A stretch of 64,000 nucleotides of DNA, from contig NZ_LR701595.1 in NCBI RefSeq assembly GCF_902498805.1, forward strand, positions 25,126-89,125, read 5' to 3'. Under the pieces are notes generated by a model. The model was not told the origin of the DNA and made no database searches. It saw only the letters and a program-made list of their open reading frames with translations. Both the position numbers and the translations under genes were made by a program. The DNA comes from Imperialibacter sp. EC-SDR9. GTDB taxonomy: Bacteria; Bacteroidota; Bacteroidia; Cytophagales; Cyclobacteriaceae. Shown in pieces: positions 1 to 8,739 of the stretch. Positions within the stretch are counted from its first letter, which is position 1; each line of letters starts with the position of its first letter.

Positions 1-298
1 TTTCTGTATCAAATGTAGCCTCTTGATTCACCGCTAGTTTAAACGCAGTAACAGGAACAACCAACGCCCCGGAAAGGATGCCAGAATACACTCCAACACT
101 TGTAGCAGCATATACCCAATTCCTGACAACCATTTGCCTGCCACCTCCATCGCCGTCACTGCCGATAAAATGATCAAAATTGGGAGCCATGCTCGTACCG
201 GGAGGCATTGCCGGAGCAGTGCCCGGGTCTACTTCTTCATCTTTGTTACATGACACAAAAAGAATTGAAAATGACAATAGAAATGCTAGTTTTCTCAT
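1..298 (-). CDS. Lipoprotein of unknown function, cut by the window edge
   Basis: The reverse strand opens with ATG at 298 and reads without a stop to base 1, so only the first 99 residues are present. The N-terminus is a short signal peptide (MRKLAFLLSFSILFVSC) with Cys17 as the probable lipid anchor, followed by an acidic linker (NKDEEVDPG), which is typical of Bacteroidota outer-membrane lipoproteins. After a Pro/Met-rich stretch comes a more ordered segment with an aromatic and small-residue pattern (NWVYAATSVGVYSGIL). I do not recognise the family. The lipobox is imperfect because Phe sits at -3. Transcription is away from the S10 peptidase gene's end, in the same direction. The exported lipoprotein call is fairly safe; function is unknown. 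Confidence 0.6.
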   Translation of the reverse strand, partial: MRKLAFLLSFSILFVSCNKDEEVDPGTAPAMPPGTSMAPNFDHFIGSDGDGGGRQMVVRNWVYAATSVGVYSGILSGALVVPVTAFKLAVNQEATFDTE

Positions 299-453
299 GT
301 TGAAATTTATTGGTACAACTACTGAATTAACGATCACAAAAGCTATAAATTGTATAAAAAGAATATTAAATGTAATATTTTAAATAAAACCAAGCGCAAC
401 TGCTTTGAAAGTGCCTTTACTATCGGAATGACAAAATAGGGCAGCTACTCTTG

Positions 454-1956
454 CTATTTTTGCATAAATACTCTGATGTCTTTCACTAACAAATCAAAAT
501 CAGGTTGGTGGTTGTACATCATGTGCCCGCCCTCGTAATATTTCAATTGCACCATTTCTTTAGGAATTCCATTGCGGGCAAAGGTGTATTCAGCATCAAA
601 AAAGGGTGTGATCAGGTCATAATATCCGCAAGCCACCAATACCTTAAGATCCTTGTTGCGTCGCATGCTCTCAGCCAGTTTTCTGGCTACATTCACATAA
701 ATCGGCTCCCAGTATTCACCTTCCGGCGCATCTCGCCATCTCCAGTTAGCTCCAACTTCTTCGCTGGAGGTGATATAGGGCCTGTCCATTTCAATATTTA
801 GCTCTGAGGCAAAATAGTGATTGAGGGCTGCCGTATAAGCTGCATCCATTTGGTAGTCGGAAGCATCGCCTAGCGTTGGATATTCCGCCACATCGTCTGC
901 CTCATCGCCTTTGAACCTTCCATCGAGTCTGCCGATGGCGAGTCCTTCCTGCTCCATCAGTTTTTTCTGGAACCGTGGAACAAGTACTCGCAGGTCTGAT
1001 TTTAAGACGTAGTCTTTTGATAGCCCGGTAAAATAGGAAATTTTTTCAGCGATTTGATTTTGTGCATCTGCACTAAGCATGCTCCCTTTGAGCAATGCCG
1101 GCGCATACTCATCCGTCGTGAATACCCGACACTCCTGCACAAAGGCCTCTAAAGTTTTGTTTTGTCCGGCTTTCTTGTGGTACCACGCAGTGGCAGCCAT
1201 ACTTGGCAGGTAGGTAAGGTAGGAGATCACGTTGTCGTGAATGGAGGTGGAGCCCTGATAATCGACTGCCTGAGAAATCAGGACAAGTCCGTTCATTGAA
1301 ACACTTTGTCCGCTTCCTTCCAGCACATTGGTCACCGCCGCAGCCCGTGTGGTCCCGAAGCTTTCGCCAAAAATGTATTTCGGAGAATTCCACCTTTTGT
1401 TTTCAGTGATCCAAAGTCTGATAAATTGCGCAACCGAGTTGGCGTCTTCGTTTAGTCCCCAGAAATCCTTTCCAGATCCTTTGCCAACTGGAACGCTGAA
1501 GCCCGTACCTATGGGGTCTACAAAAACCAGGTCCGTAACGTCGAGCAGGCACTGTTGATTGTTCACGATAGGATAGGGGGCGCCGCCGTCGTCTGTGTCC
1601 GCATTGCTTGCGATTTTTACAATTCGAGGTCCCAGAAAGCCCATGTGTAACCAAACAGAAGCTGAGCCAGGGCCGCCGTTGAAAATGAAAGTGACAGGCC
1701 GCTTGCTATAATCAGTGACTCCTTCCTGCAAATAGGAGACCGACCACAGCGCTCCGATAGGTTCGTTTTTATCATTTTTCAGGTGTGTTTCCTTCCCGAC
1801 AGCTTTGTACCGCACGGCCTTTCCATTGAAGGTGCCCTGGTGTTGTGTGATAAATGATTTCGGCGCAGGTATCTCTTTTACTGTCGAGTCAGCCTTTTGT
1901 GCATTGGATAAATGAACAAGGCCAAGCAAAGTGAAAGCGCATAGAATGGTTTTCAT
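454..1956 (-). CDS. Exported S10 family serine carboxypeptidase-like protein
   Basis: The protein is secreted and should cleave C-terminal residues from peptides by the alpha/beta-hydrolase serine carboxypeptidase mechanism. I placed the start at ATG 1956 because it begins directly with a good signal peptide (MKTILCAFTLLGLVHLSNAQ). An in-frame start at 2004 would put 16 extra residues before it. With the 1956 start the protein is 500 residues, the usual size for the family. The conserved N-terminal block FNGGPGSASVW, the nucleophile elbow GESFGTTRA (Ser199), Asp447 in YYDLITPF and His478 in GGHMMYNH form the catalytic triad. The gene stands alone, divergent from eboA across a 198-base region. 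Substrate specificity cannot be read from the sequence. Confidence 0.88.
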   Translation of the reverse strand: MKTILCAFTLLGLVHLSNAQKADSTVKEIPAPKSFITQHQGTFNGKAVRYKAVGKETHLKNDKNEPIGALWSVSYLQEGVTDYSKRPVTFIFNGGPGSASVWLHMGFLGPRIVKIASNADTDDGGAPYPIVNNQQCLLDVTDLVFVDPIGTGFSVPVGKGSGKDFWGLNEDANSVAQFIRLWITENKRWNSPKYIFGESFGTTRAAAVTNVLEGSGQSVSMNGLVLISQAVDYQGSTSIHDNVISYLTYLPSMAATAWYHKKAGQNKTLEAFVQECRVFTTDEYAPALLKGSMLSADAQNQIAEKISYFTGLSKDYVLKSDLRVLVPRFQKKLMEQEGLAIGRLDGRFKGDEADDVAEYPTLGDASDYQMDAAYTAALNHYFASELNIEMDRPYITSSEEVGANWRWRDAPEGEYWEPIYVNVARKLAESMRRNKDLKVLVACGYYDLITPFFDAEYTFARNGIPKEMVQLKYYEGGHMMYNHQPDFDLLVKDIRVFMQK

Positions 1957-2051
1957 TAAGGTCATCAATTTGAGTTGAATGTTTTGTGCCCACAATTTGA
2001 TCAAACTTTTTTATTACAACAGAACAATGGGGGGCGAAAAATTTGTTGTGA

Positions 2052-2067
2052 TGTGAGCAATGTCACG
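2052..2067. promoter_or_regulatory. CRP/FNR-like palindrome TGTGA-N6-TCACG
   Basis: The site reads TGTGAGCAATGTCACG and differs from the classical TGTGA-N6-TCACA half-site pair at one base. It lies in the divergent region between the S10 peptidase (start 1956) and eboA (start 2155), where a CRP/FNR-family regulator could control either gene. Only the pattern is seen; no regulator of this family is encoded in the window, so binding is inference. Confidence 0.35.
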
Positions 2068-2107
2068 CAATGTGTCGGACGGTATTTTTATACTTGCCAA
2101 AACCTTT

Positions 2108-2115
2108 CATATTTG
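2108..2115 (+). promoter_or_regulatory. Possible -7 element of the eboA promoter
   Basis: CATATTTG matches seven of eight positions of the Bacteroidota -7 consensus TAnnTTTG, 39 bases before the eboA ATG. No convincing -33 TTG was found at the usual spacing, so this is a weak call. Confidence 0.25.
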
Positions 2116-2154
2116 TTGGTTATAGCGATTTTAATTAAACAAACCCTATTTTAG

Positions 2155-3045
2155 ATGTTTTCATACGATGCCAGGGTGCTTAGTGCAGTGTTGTCAGCCA
2201 TTGTTGAGTCCTCTGTGTCTGACGATGCCTGGCGATGGCTTCAAGAAAAAGCGGCTGATATCTCTTCTTCTGAAACGGGATCAGCATTAAATGTGGCTTT
2301 CGCTGCTATTCCCAGAAAGGTTGGCAAGAATCATTTGAGCCTTAGCGAAGGTGCTGTGACTAACATCCAACAAATCAGACATGGTTTTCAAATAACCAAT
2401 TGGTCAATTGACCGCTTGTGTCGGGTGTGGGTGCTGATTCAGGTGCCGGCTTCAAGCAAGACCAATTACACAGTCAGGATTCAAAACCTGTTTCTGGCGG
2501 CGGAAATGAATGAGCTGGTGGCGTTGTATTCTGCACTGCCTGTGTTAGCTTATCCCGAAGTGTGGAAAGCCCAGTGTGCCGAAGGGATACGAAGCAATAT
2601 AGGTGATGTGCTGGAGGCAATTATGTGCAATAACCCGTATCCCTCGGAGCAACTCGATGAAGCTGCCTGGAATCAACTGGTGCTGAAGGCAATATTTACA
2701 GAAAAACCGTTGCATTCGATTATTGGGTTGGACGACAGGGCAAATCTGGAGCTGGCCAACACGCTCTCCGATTTTGCGCATGAAAGATGGGCGGCGCACC
2801 GGGCAGTACCTCCCATGTTGTGGAGATGTGTCGGGCCTTTCATCAATGAAAAAACCATAGGCGATATGGAGCGCCTGGTGCTGTCTGTCGATAGCACAGA
2901 AAGAGAAGCTGCGGCTCTTGCCTGTAGTGCGAGCCAATTTCCTGCTGCCACTGAACTCCTGGATAGGAACAAGCAGCTGAATACATTGGTTAAATCGGGT
3001 GACATTTCCTGGGAAAGTATAGCAAAGAAAACAGAGCTGGTTTAG
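2155..3045 (+). CDS. eboA: EboA-like protein, first gene of the ebo cluster
   Basis: This 296-residue, mostly helical, soluble protein has no signal peptide and no recognisable catalytic motif. The call rests mainly on position: it begins a run of five genes that match EboB to EboF in order. EboA is a family without a known biochemical activity. The cluster as a whole has been linked in cyanobacteria to moving a precursor (the scytonemin monomer) to the periplasm. The sequence has a helical-repeat look (for example SDFAHERWAAHRAVPPMLWRCVGPF and a C-terminal block with REAAALACSAS). Its stop is 23 bases before eboB, so the genes are probably cotranscribed. It could be an adaptor or scaffold, but that is inference. 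Confidence 0.75.
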   Translation: MFSYDARVLSAVLSAIVESSVSDDAWRWLQEKAADISSSETGSALNVAFAAIPRKVGKNHLSLSEGAVTNIQQIRHGFQITNWSIDRLCRVWVLIQVPASSKTNYTVRIQNLFLAAEMNELVALYSALPVLAYPEVWKAQCAEGIRSNIGDVLEAIMCNNPYPSEQLDEAAWNQLVLKAIFTEKPLHSIIGLDDRANLELANTLSDFAHERWAAHRAVPPMLWRCVGPFINEKTIGDMERLVLSVDSTEREAAALACSASQFPAATELLDRNKQLNTLVKSGDISWESIAKKTELV

Positions 3046-3068
3046 CTCAGAATAAAAACAGAACGATT

Positions 3069-4055
3069 ATGTGTTGTAGTGATAATTTTACTGAGGCGGA
3101 TTTACAAAAAAGGGACGCCAACCCTGTTTATCTCGATAGTGTAAAGGGCATGCAGTTTTTCGACCCCCATGTGCACATGACATCCCGCACGACGGACGAC
3201 TACCAGGCCATGGCGGACGCCGGTGTGGTGGCCCTTATCGAGCCTGCCTTCTGGCTCGGGCAGCCCCGAACGGGCATTGCGACTTTCCGTGACTACTATG
3301 CCAGCCTGATCGGTTGGGAACGGTTCAGGTCGTCGCAGTTTGGTATCAAGCACTACTGCACGATAGGGCTGAACAGCCGGGAAGCGAACAACGAAGCTTT
3401 GGCTGAGCAGGTGATGGAAATCCTGCCACTGTTTATTTACAAAGAAGGCGTAGTGGGTGTTGGTGAAATAGGTTTCGACGACCAGACACCGGCAGAAGAG
3501 AAATACTACCGGGCGCAGCTTGACCTCGCCAAAGAAGCAGGGCTGCCTGTGCAAATTCATACACCTCACCGGGACAAAAAACGAGGCACCCAACGCAGTA
3601 TGGACATCGCCCTGGAGCAGGGCCTTGACCCGAAGATGGTGGTTGTTGACCACAATAATGAAGAGACTGTAAAGGAAGTATTGGATCGTGGCTTTTGGGC
3701 AGCTTTCACCATTTATCCTTTTACCAAAATGGGTAACGAGCGGATGGTCGAAGTGGTGAAACAGTACGGACCCGACAGAATAATGATCAACTCCGCTGCC
3801 GACTGGGGCATCAGCGATCCGCTGGCCGTGCCGAAAACAGCGGCTTTGATGAAACAGCATGGTATCAGCGATGAAGTCATTCGTTTGGTTACCTACCAAA
3901 ATGCCATCACGGCGTTTGGTCAGAGTGGGCAAATCGACGAGGCGGACTTTGCCTCGGTGAAAGACATTGATCAAAGCCAAAAATTCGAAGGCAATACGGT
4001 TTTGCGTGGCGGCCAGCAACCACGCATGGATAAGAACTCCCTGATCATCAAATAA
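3069..4055 (+). CDS. eboB: EboB, TatD-like metal-dependent hydrolase
   Basis: A TIM-barrel amidohydrolase of the TatD type with the full metal-ligand set visible: His34 and His36 in DPHVHM, Glu133 in VGVGEIGFD, His164 in VQIHTPH, His195 in VVVDHNN and Asp245 in SAADWG. Members of this fold hydrolyse phosphoester or C-N bonds, but the ebo substrate is not known. The N-terminus carries an unusual Cys pair (MCCSDNF), and an internal Met at residue 28 could also start the protein just before the barrel. I kept the upstream ATG because it leaves a normal 23-base gap from eboA. The stop codon is one base before the TTG of eboC, which points to translational coupling. Confidence 0.88.
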   Translation: MCCSDNFTEADLQKRDANPVYLDSVKGMQFFDPHVHMTSRTTDDYQAMADAGVVALIEPAFWLGQPRTGIATFRDYYASLIGWERFRSSQFGIKHYCTIGLNSREANNEALAEQVMEILPLFIYKEGVVGVGEIGFDDQTPAEEKYYRAQLDLAKEAGLPVQIHTPHRDKKRGTQRSMDIALEQGLDPKMVVVDHNNEETVKEVLDRGFWAAFTIYPFTKMGNERMVEVVKQYGPDRIMINSAADWGISDPLAVPKTAALMKQHGISDEVIRLVTYQNAITAFGQSGQIDEADFASVKDIDQSQKFEGNTVLRGGQQPRMDKNSLIIK

Positions 4056-4056
4056 T

Positions 4057-4941
4057 TTGAAGCAAATCATCGGACTCTTGCGCCTTACGAGGCCAGCCAA
4101 TATTGTCACTGCGGTAGCCGACATTCTGGCTGGTGTGGCTATTTCTGGTTACCTGACCGCCTTCACCCACGGGGCAACGCCCATTATCTGGCTGAGCCTG
4201 GCCACCATGGGCTTATATGGTGGCGGCGTTGTGCTCAACGACGTGTTTGATGCGGAGCTTGACGCCGTCGAGCGGCCGGAACGACCGATTCCCAGTGGTG
4301 TGGTTTCCAGGTTTATGGCAGCAATGCTTGGGGCGGTCCTTTTGGGCATCGGTATCTTAGCCGCTGGCAAAGTGAGCTGGATGCCATCTGGATTGATCGC
4401 CGCAGCCATCGCCTTTTTTTCCGTCGTTTACGATAAATGGGGCAAGCATCAGCTTATTTTGGGGCCCGTCAACATGGGACTCTGCAGAGGCCTGAACCTG
4501 ATGCTTGGTATGAGCATTGTTTCTGGTATCCTTGAGATGTATTGGTGGCTGGGCATCGTGCCGGTGGTTTATATCGCTGCCATTACCATGATCAGCCGGG
4601 GCGAAGTGCATGGAGGCAGCAAATTGACCCTGTATAATGCGCTGGTGCTTTACGCCGTGGTAATTAGCGCTGTTTTATGGTTCTCGATAGAAAACAATAC
4701 GTTTTATCTCACATTGCCCTTTGTTCTTGCATTTGGTGGAATGATTGCTTTTCCGCTATTCAAAGCGATATCCAATCCTATTGGGAAGAATATAGGAAAG
4801 GCGGTCAAAGCAGGAGTCATTGCATTGATACTAATGAATGCTGCCTGGGCATCAGCTTTTGGCGTTACGTATTTTGCCCTGGGTATTGTACTTTTGTTGC
4901 CCTTGTCGTTATTGGTGGCGAAAGCCTTTGCTGTAACGTGA
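4057..4941 (+). CDS. eboC: EboC, UbiA-family membrane prenyltransferase-like protein
   Basis: An integral membrane protein with about eight or nine hydrophobic helices and the Asp-rich first UbiA motif NDVFDAELD at residues 61-69, followed by RPERPIPSG. A second region, VVYDKWGK, corresponds to the second Asp-containing motif. UbiA enzymes attach isoprenoid or similar chains to aromatic acceptors or sugars at the membrane, using Mg2+ bound by these Asp residues. In ebo clusters the acceptor is unknown. The start is TTG at 4057, one base after the eboB stop. No ATG is available without losing the first helix (KQIIGLLRLTRPANIV), which is conserved in form. This is probably the membrane-bound step of the pathway. 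Confidence 0.88.
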   Translation: MKQIIGLLRLTRPANIVTAVADILAGVAISGYLTAFTHGATPIIWLSLATMGLYGGGVVLNDVFDAELDAVERPERPIPSGVVSRFMAAMLGAVLLGIGILAAGKVSWMPSGLIAAAIAFFSVVYDKWGKHQLILGPVNMGLCRGLNLMLGMSIVSGILEMYWWLGIVPVVYIAAITMISRGEVHGGSKLTLYNALVLYAVVISAVLWFSIENNTFYLTLPFVLAFGGMIAFPLFKAISNPIGKNIGKAVKAGVIALILMNAAWASAFGVTYFALGIVLLLPLSLLVAKAFAVT

Positions 4942-4990
4942 ATTTGTTTGTTTTAAATTTTCAGCCTGACATCAGGCAATTAGCATAGTT

Positions 4991-6160
4991 ATGGAGTTTT
5001 TACAACAGTCCTTCAGTGTGAAGTTTGACTACAAAGTGTATTTCACCACAAACCTTTTCGATAGGTCGAACGATACACTTTCAAGTTTTCTGAAAGAAAG
5101 AATGGAAGAAGGTACCATCCAAAAGGTACTGTTTGTTTTGGATCAGGGAGTGGACGAAGCGCATCCCGGTCTAAAGCAAGGTATTCAAGACTATTTTGAG
5201 ACTGTCGATAATATCCACCTCATTCTTGAGACACTAGTCGTGCCGGGTGGTGAAGAAGCTAAAATCGATGAAAGCCTCCTGTATCAGGTTATTGATTCGG
5301 TGAACGCCCACGGCATCGACCGGCATTCGTACCTGGTGGCTATTGGTGGTGGGGCTGTACTCGACATGGTGGGGTATGCTGCTGCCATTTCACACAGGGG
5401 CGTACGGCATATCCGCATCCCTACTACCGTGCTTTCTCAAAACGATTCTGGGGTGGGTGTGAAAAATGGCGTCAATTTCTATCGGAAAAAGAATTTCCTC
5501 GGCACATTTGCTCCGCCTGTTGCTGTATTCAATGACTATCATTTTCTGACTACTTTATCTGACCTCGACTGGAGATCAGGCATGTCGGAAGCAGTGAAGG
5601 TGGCACTTATCAAAGATGCTTCCTTCTTTGACTGGATTGAGCACAACGCCACCATGCTGGCAGCCCGTGACATGGGTGCCATGAAATATTTAGTGAAACG
5701 GTGCGCCGCACTGCACCTCGACCATATTGCCGGCAAAGACCCTTTTGAAACAGGATCTTCCAGACCGCTTGACTTCGGTCACTGGAGTGCGCACAAACTG
5801 GAAGCGCTAGCGGATTTTTCTATCAGACACGGTGAGGCGGTGGCGATTGGTATTGCCCTCGACACGGTCTACTCAATGCTTACCAACAGACTGTCGGAAG
5901 CCGATGCCAGGAGAATTCTAGTGGTGCTTCAAAATCTTGGTTTCCCATTGCAGCATCCACTACTTCAGTTTGAAGAAGGCAATAGCCCGCTACTCGATGG
6001 CCTGAATGAGTTCAGAGAGCACCTGGGTGGCAAACTCACCATTATGCTGTTGATAGCTATTGGGATAGGGGAAGAAGTGCATGAAATGAATGAGAAACTA
6101 ATCCGTGAGTCCAGTGAATGGCTGGAAAGTTATGCTCACCAACAAACGATCAGGCTCTGA
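4991..6160 (+). CDS. eboD: EboD, 3-dehydroquinate-synthase-like sugar phosphate cyclase
   Basis: The protein has the fold and residues of 3-dehydroquinate synthase/sugar phosphate cyclases: an NAD-binding loop IGGGAVLDMVGYAAA (about residues 117-131), and metal/active-site residues Glu200 (GMSEAVKVALI), His264 and His268 (DFGHWSAHKLE) and His280 (RHGEAVAIGI). Because it lies inside the ebo cluster and is longer than a typical housekeeping AroB, it is better called EboD. Its substrate is probably a sugar phosphate but is not known. The Lys of the alpha-helix after the metal Glu is retained. There are 49 bases between eboC and this ATG. The stop is two bases before eboE. Confidence 0.87.
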   Translation: MEFLQQSFSVKFDYKVYFTTNLFDRSNDTLSSFLKERMEEGTIQKVLFVLDQGVDEAHPGLKQGIQDYFETVDNIHLILETLVVPGGEEAKIDESLLYQVIDSVNAHGIDRHSYLVAIGGGAVLDMVGYAAAISHRGVRHIRIPTTVLSQNDSGVGVKNGVNFYRKKNFLGTFAPPVAVFNDYHFLTTLSDLDWRSGMSEAVKVALIKDASFFDWIEHNATMLAARDMGAMKYLVKRCAALHLDHIAGKDPFETGSSRPLDFGHWSAHKLEALADFSIRHGEAVAIGIALDTVYSMLTNRLSEADARRILVVLQNLGFPLQHPLLQFEEGNSPLLDGLNEFREHLGGKLTIMLLIAIGIGEEVHEMNEKLIRESSEWLESYAHQQTIRL

Positions 6161-6162
6161 TT

Positions 6163-7377
6163 ATGAAAACAGACTTTGGCTACTTAACCTACTGCTCCAA
6201 CATACATGCCGGCGAAAGCTGGGCAGATCATTTCGCTGCACTCAGGAAGTTCATTCCTTCGGTGAAAGAGAAATGCAGCCCAGACCAGCCTTTTGGGATT
6301 GGGCTACGATTATCTAACGAGGCATCGATCGACCTTGCTAAAGAGGGAGCCCTGCTTGAATTTAAAGACTGGCTGTCCACTTCTGGCTGTTATGTCTTCA
6401 CGATGAATGGGTTTCCTTACGGTGGTTTTCATAACACCCGTGTGAAAGAGCAGGTACACGCTCCCGACTGGACTACCACGGACAGGCTGAGCTACACGAT
6501 CAGGATGTTCGACATTCTTTCACAACTGCTTCCTGAAGGGATGGAAGGAGGGATTTCTACCTCACCTTTGACGTATCGCTACTGGCACAAGCCTAAAGAC
6601 CTCGAGAATATTTTCGAAGCCACAACGCTGAAAATCATTGAGGTAGCCAAACACCTGAAAAGGCTACGTGACACGACAGGTCAGCTACTCCATCTTGACA
6701 TTGAGCCTGAGCCAGACGGCCTTTTGGAGTCTGGACCAGAGTTCATCGACTGGTATGAGGCATACCTGCTTCCGCTTGGCACATCTGAGCTACAAAAGGC
6801 ATTTGGTATTTCAGCAGCAGAGGCCGAGGCGACCATCAAGCGCCATGTACAGCTTTGCTACGACGTGTGTCACTTTGCAGTCGGTTATGAAAATCATCAG
6901 GAAGTGGTCAACAAACTGAAATCCTCGGGCATCAAAACAGGCAAAATTCAGATTAGCGCTGCGCTAAAAGCACCTATGGCGTCAGGAAAGGCGAGGAATC
7001 CAGTGATCGCTGCCTTCAAAGGATTCAACGAGTCAACCTACCTGCATCAGGTAGTGGCCCGAACCCAAAGCGATGGTTTTAAACGCTATCCGGATTTGCC
7101 AGAAGCCCTTGCTGATGCTGACAATCAGGACATAAAGGAATGGCGTTCTCATTTCCATGTCCCCTTATTTGTCGAAGACTACGGCGTATTGAAGTCGACA
7201 CAAGAAGACATTGTGAAGGTGCTTGACCTTCAAAAGGCAAAACCATTCACCAATCATCTTGAAATTGAAACCTACACATGGGAGGTGCTCCCGGAAGGTT
7301 TGAAATTAGCTATTGATGAATCCATCGTGAGAGAGATGAACTGGGTTACTGATCAGCTAAATACCGAGTTCGACTAA
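6163..7377 (+). CDS. eboE: EboE, TIM-barrel protein of the ebo cluster
   Basis: A 404-residue soluble protein that resembles the xylose isomerase-like TIM-barrel family, annotated elsewhere as metabolite traffic protein EboE. The chosen start is ATG 6163, which gives MKTDFGYLTYCSNIHAGESW, the characteristic N-terminus. An upstream in-frame ATG at 6118 lies inside eboD and adds 15 residues that do not fit. Visible blocks include LHLDIEPEPDG and CYDVCHFAVGYE, which carry the acidic and His residues expected of a metal site. It starts two bases after the eboD stop, so translation is probably coupled. Biochemical activity is not established for the family. Confidence 0.87.
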   Translation: MKTDFGYLTYCSNIHAGESWADHFAALRKFIPSVKEKCSPDQPFGIGLRLSNEASIDLAKEGALLEFKDWLSTSGCYVFTMNGFPYGGFHNTRVKEQVHAPDWTTTDRLSYTIRMFDILSQLLPEGMEGGISTSPLTYRYWHKPKDLENIFEATTLKIIEVAKHLKRLRDTTGQLLHLDIEPEPDGLLESGPEFIDWYEAYLLPLGTSELQKAFGISAAEAEATIKRHVQLCYDVCHFAVGYENHQEVVNKLKSSGIKTGKIQISAALKAPMASGKARNPVIAAFKGFNESTYLHQVVARTQSDGFKRYPDLPEALADADNQDIKEWRSHFHVPLFVEDYGVLKSTQEDIVKVLDLQKAKPFTNHLEIETYTWEVLPEGLKLAIDESIVREMNWVTDQLNTEFD

Positions 7378-7384
7378 GTAGCAA

Positions 7385-8737
7385 ATGAAAAAAACCGTCG
7401 TTATTGATATTGTAGGGCTATCGGCACACCTGATAGGAGACCAAACACCATTTCTTCAAGAGTATTTAAAGGGAAGGCACGTTCAATCCATTGTGCCTAT
7501 GCTGCCTGCGGTTACCACTTCTGTACAGTCGACCTATGTCACCGGCAAATGGCCGTCTGAAACGGGCATCGTTGGCAATGGCTGGTACGATCATCAGGAT
7601 TCGGAAATAAAGTTCTGGAAGCAGTCGAATAAACTGGTAGCCGGAGAGAAAATATGGGAGAGGGCGAAGAAAGTTGATCCTTCGTTTACCTGCTCCAAAA
7701 TGTTCTGGTGGTACAATATGTACTCCTCGGCCGACTTTTCTGCAACACCCAGGCCTCAATACCTGGCCGATGGGAGAAAAATGCCTGATTGCTATACGCA
7801 GCCGGCCGGCCTTAGGGATGAGTTGCAGAAGGAGTTGGGTCAATTCCCCTTGTTTCAGTTTTGGGGGCCTGGTGCTAACATCAAATCCACCCAATGGATA
7901 GCTGATGCTTCTGTTTTTACCGATCGCCGATACGACCCCACGTTGACGCTCATCTATTTGCCCCATCTCGACTACTGCTTACAAAAATTCGGTCTCGATT
8001 TCGAGTTGATAGGAAAGGAGCTCACCGAAATTGACCAGGTGGTAAAAGGGCTGGTGGACTACTACACAAAAAAGAAGGCCAATATTATCTTGTTGTCAGA
8101 ATACGGCATAAGCCCGGTGAGCAGACCTGTTCATTTCAACAGACTGCTGCGCAAAAAAGGGCTTCTTGGTATCCGGGAGGAAAGGGGGCTGGAGTTACTG
8201 GATGCTGGTGCTTCGAAAGCATTTGCCGTATCCGACCATCAAGTTGCACACATTTATGTCAACGATCCATTGGTAATGGAAGAGGTAAAACGGCTGGCCG
8301 AAGCTACTCAGGGAGTGAGTTTGGTGTTGGACAAAGCCCAGCAAAAGAAACATCATATTAACCACGAAAGATCTGGTGATCTCGTGCTCATAGCCGACGA
8401 GCATAGTTGGTTCACTTACTATTTTTGGCTCGACGATGTCAAAGCACCTGACTACGCAAGGGCTGTAGACATCCATAAGAAGCCTGGCTACGATCCCTTG
8501 GAGATGTTTATGAGCTCGAAGCTCAGGGCAGGATACAAACTGCTCCGCAAAAAGATGGGCTTTCGCTATGTGATGGACGTGATCCCTCTGGATGCCAATT
8601 TGATCAGGGGCTCCCATGGAAGCCCTTTCGTTGACAAGAAATACCATCCAATACTTGTAACTGACAAAAAAGTAAGCGATTCTTCAGTACCAGCCACATC
8701 TGTGCACGACATTATCTGGCAATCTCTTACAAACTGA
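7385..8737 (+). CDS. eboF: EboF, alkaline phosphatase superfamily / nucleotide pyrophosphatase-like
   Basis: The protein belongs to the type I phosphodiesterase/nucleotide pyrophosphatase group. It opens with VIDIVGL, the first metal-ligand Asp, followed by the nucleophile region VTTSVQSTYVTGKWPSETGIVGNGWYD. Later blocks supply the second metal site: LPHLDYCLQKFG, SEYGISPV, NHERSGDLVLIADE and GSHGSPF. There is no signal peptide, so it acts in the cytoplasm. It begins seven bases after eboE and is the last gene of the cluster. Its stop lies two bases from the stop of the convergent acyl-CoA dehydrogenase gene, leaving no room for a terminator. The substrate is unknown; a phosphoester intermediate made by EboD or EboC is one possibility. 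Confidence 0.87.
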   Translation: MKKTVVIDIVGLSAHLIGDQTPFLQEYLKGRHVQSIVPMLPAVTTSVQSTYVTGKWPSETGIVGNGWYDHQDSEIKFWKQSNKLVAGEKIWERAKKVDPSFTCSKMFWWYNMYSSADFSATPRPQYLADGRKMPDCYTQPAGLRDELQKELGQFPLFQFWGPGANIKSTQWIADASVFTDRRYDPTLTLIYLPHLDYCLQKFGLDFELIGKELTEIDQVVKGLVDYYTKKKANIILLSEYGISPVSRPVHFNRLLRKKGLLGIREERGLELLDAGASKAFAVSDHQVAHIYVNDPLVMEEVKRLAEATQGVSLVLDKAQQKKHHINHERSGDLVLIADEHSWFTYYFWLDDVKAPDYARAVDIHKKPGYDPLEMFMSSKLRAGYKLLRKKMGFRYVMDVIPLDANLIRGSHGSPFVDKKYHPILVTDKKVSDSSVPATSVHDIIWQSLTN

Positions 8738-8739
8738 GT

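Noticed and set aside
180..383. A short plus-strand frame near the window start
   Set aside because: The opposite strand carries a lipoprotein N-terminus with signal peptide over the same bases.
3102..4124. A 340-residue open frame on the minus strand
   Set aside because: It lies antisense to eboB, whose metal ligands and family blocks are complete; the antisense frame has no recognisable domain.
4991..6160. A housekeeping 3-dehydroquinate synthase (aroB)
   Set aside because: The fold matches, but the gene is embedded in the ebo cluster with tight spacing and no other aromatic pathway gene is near, so EboD is the better reading.
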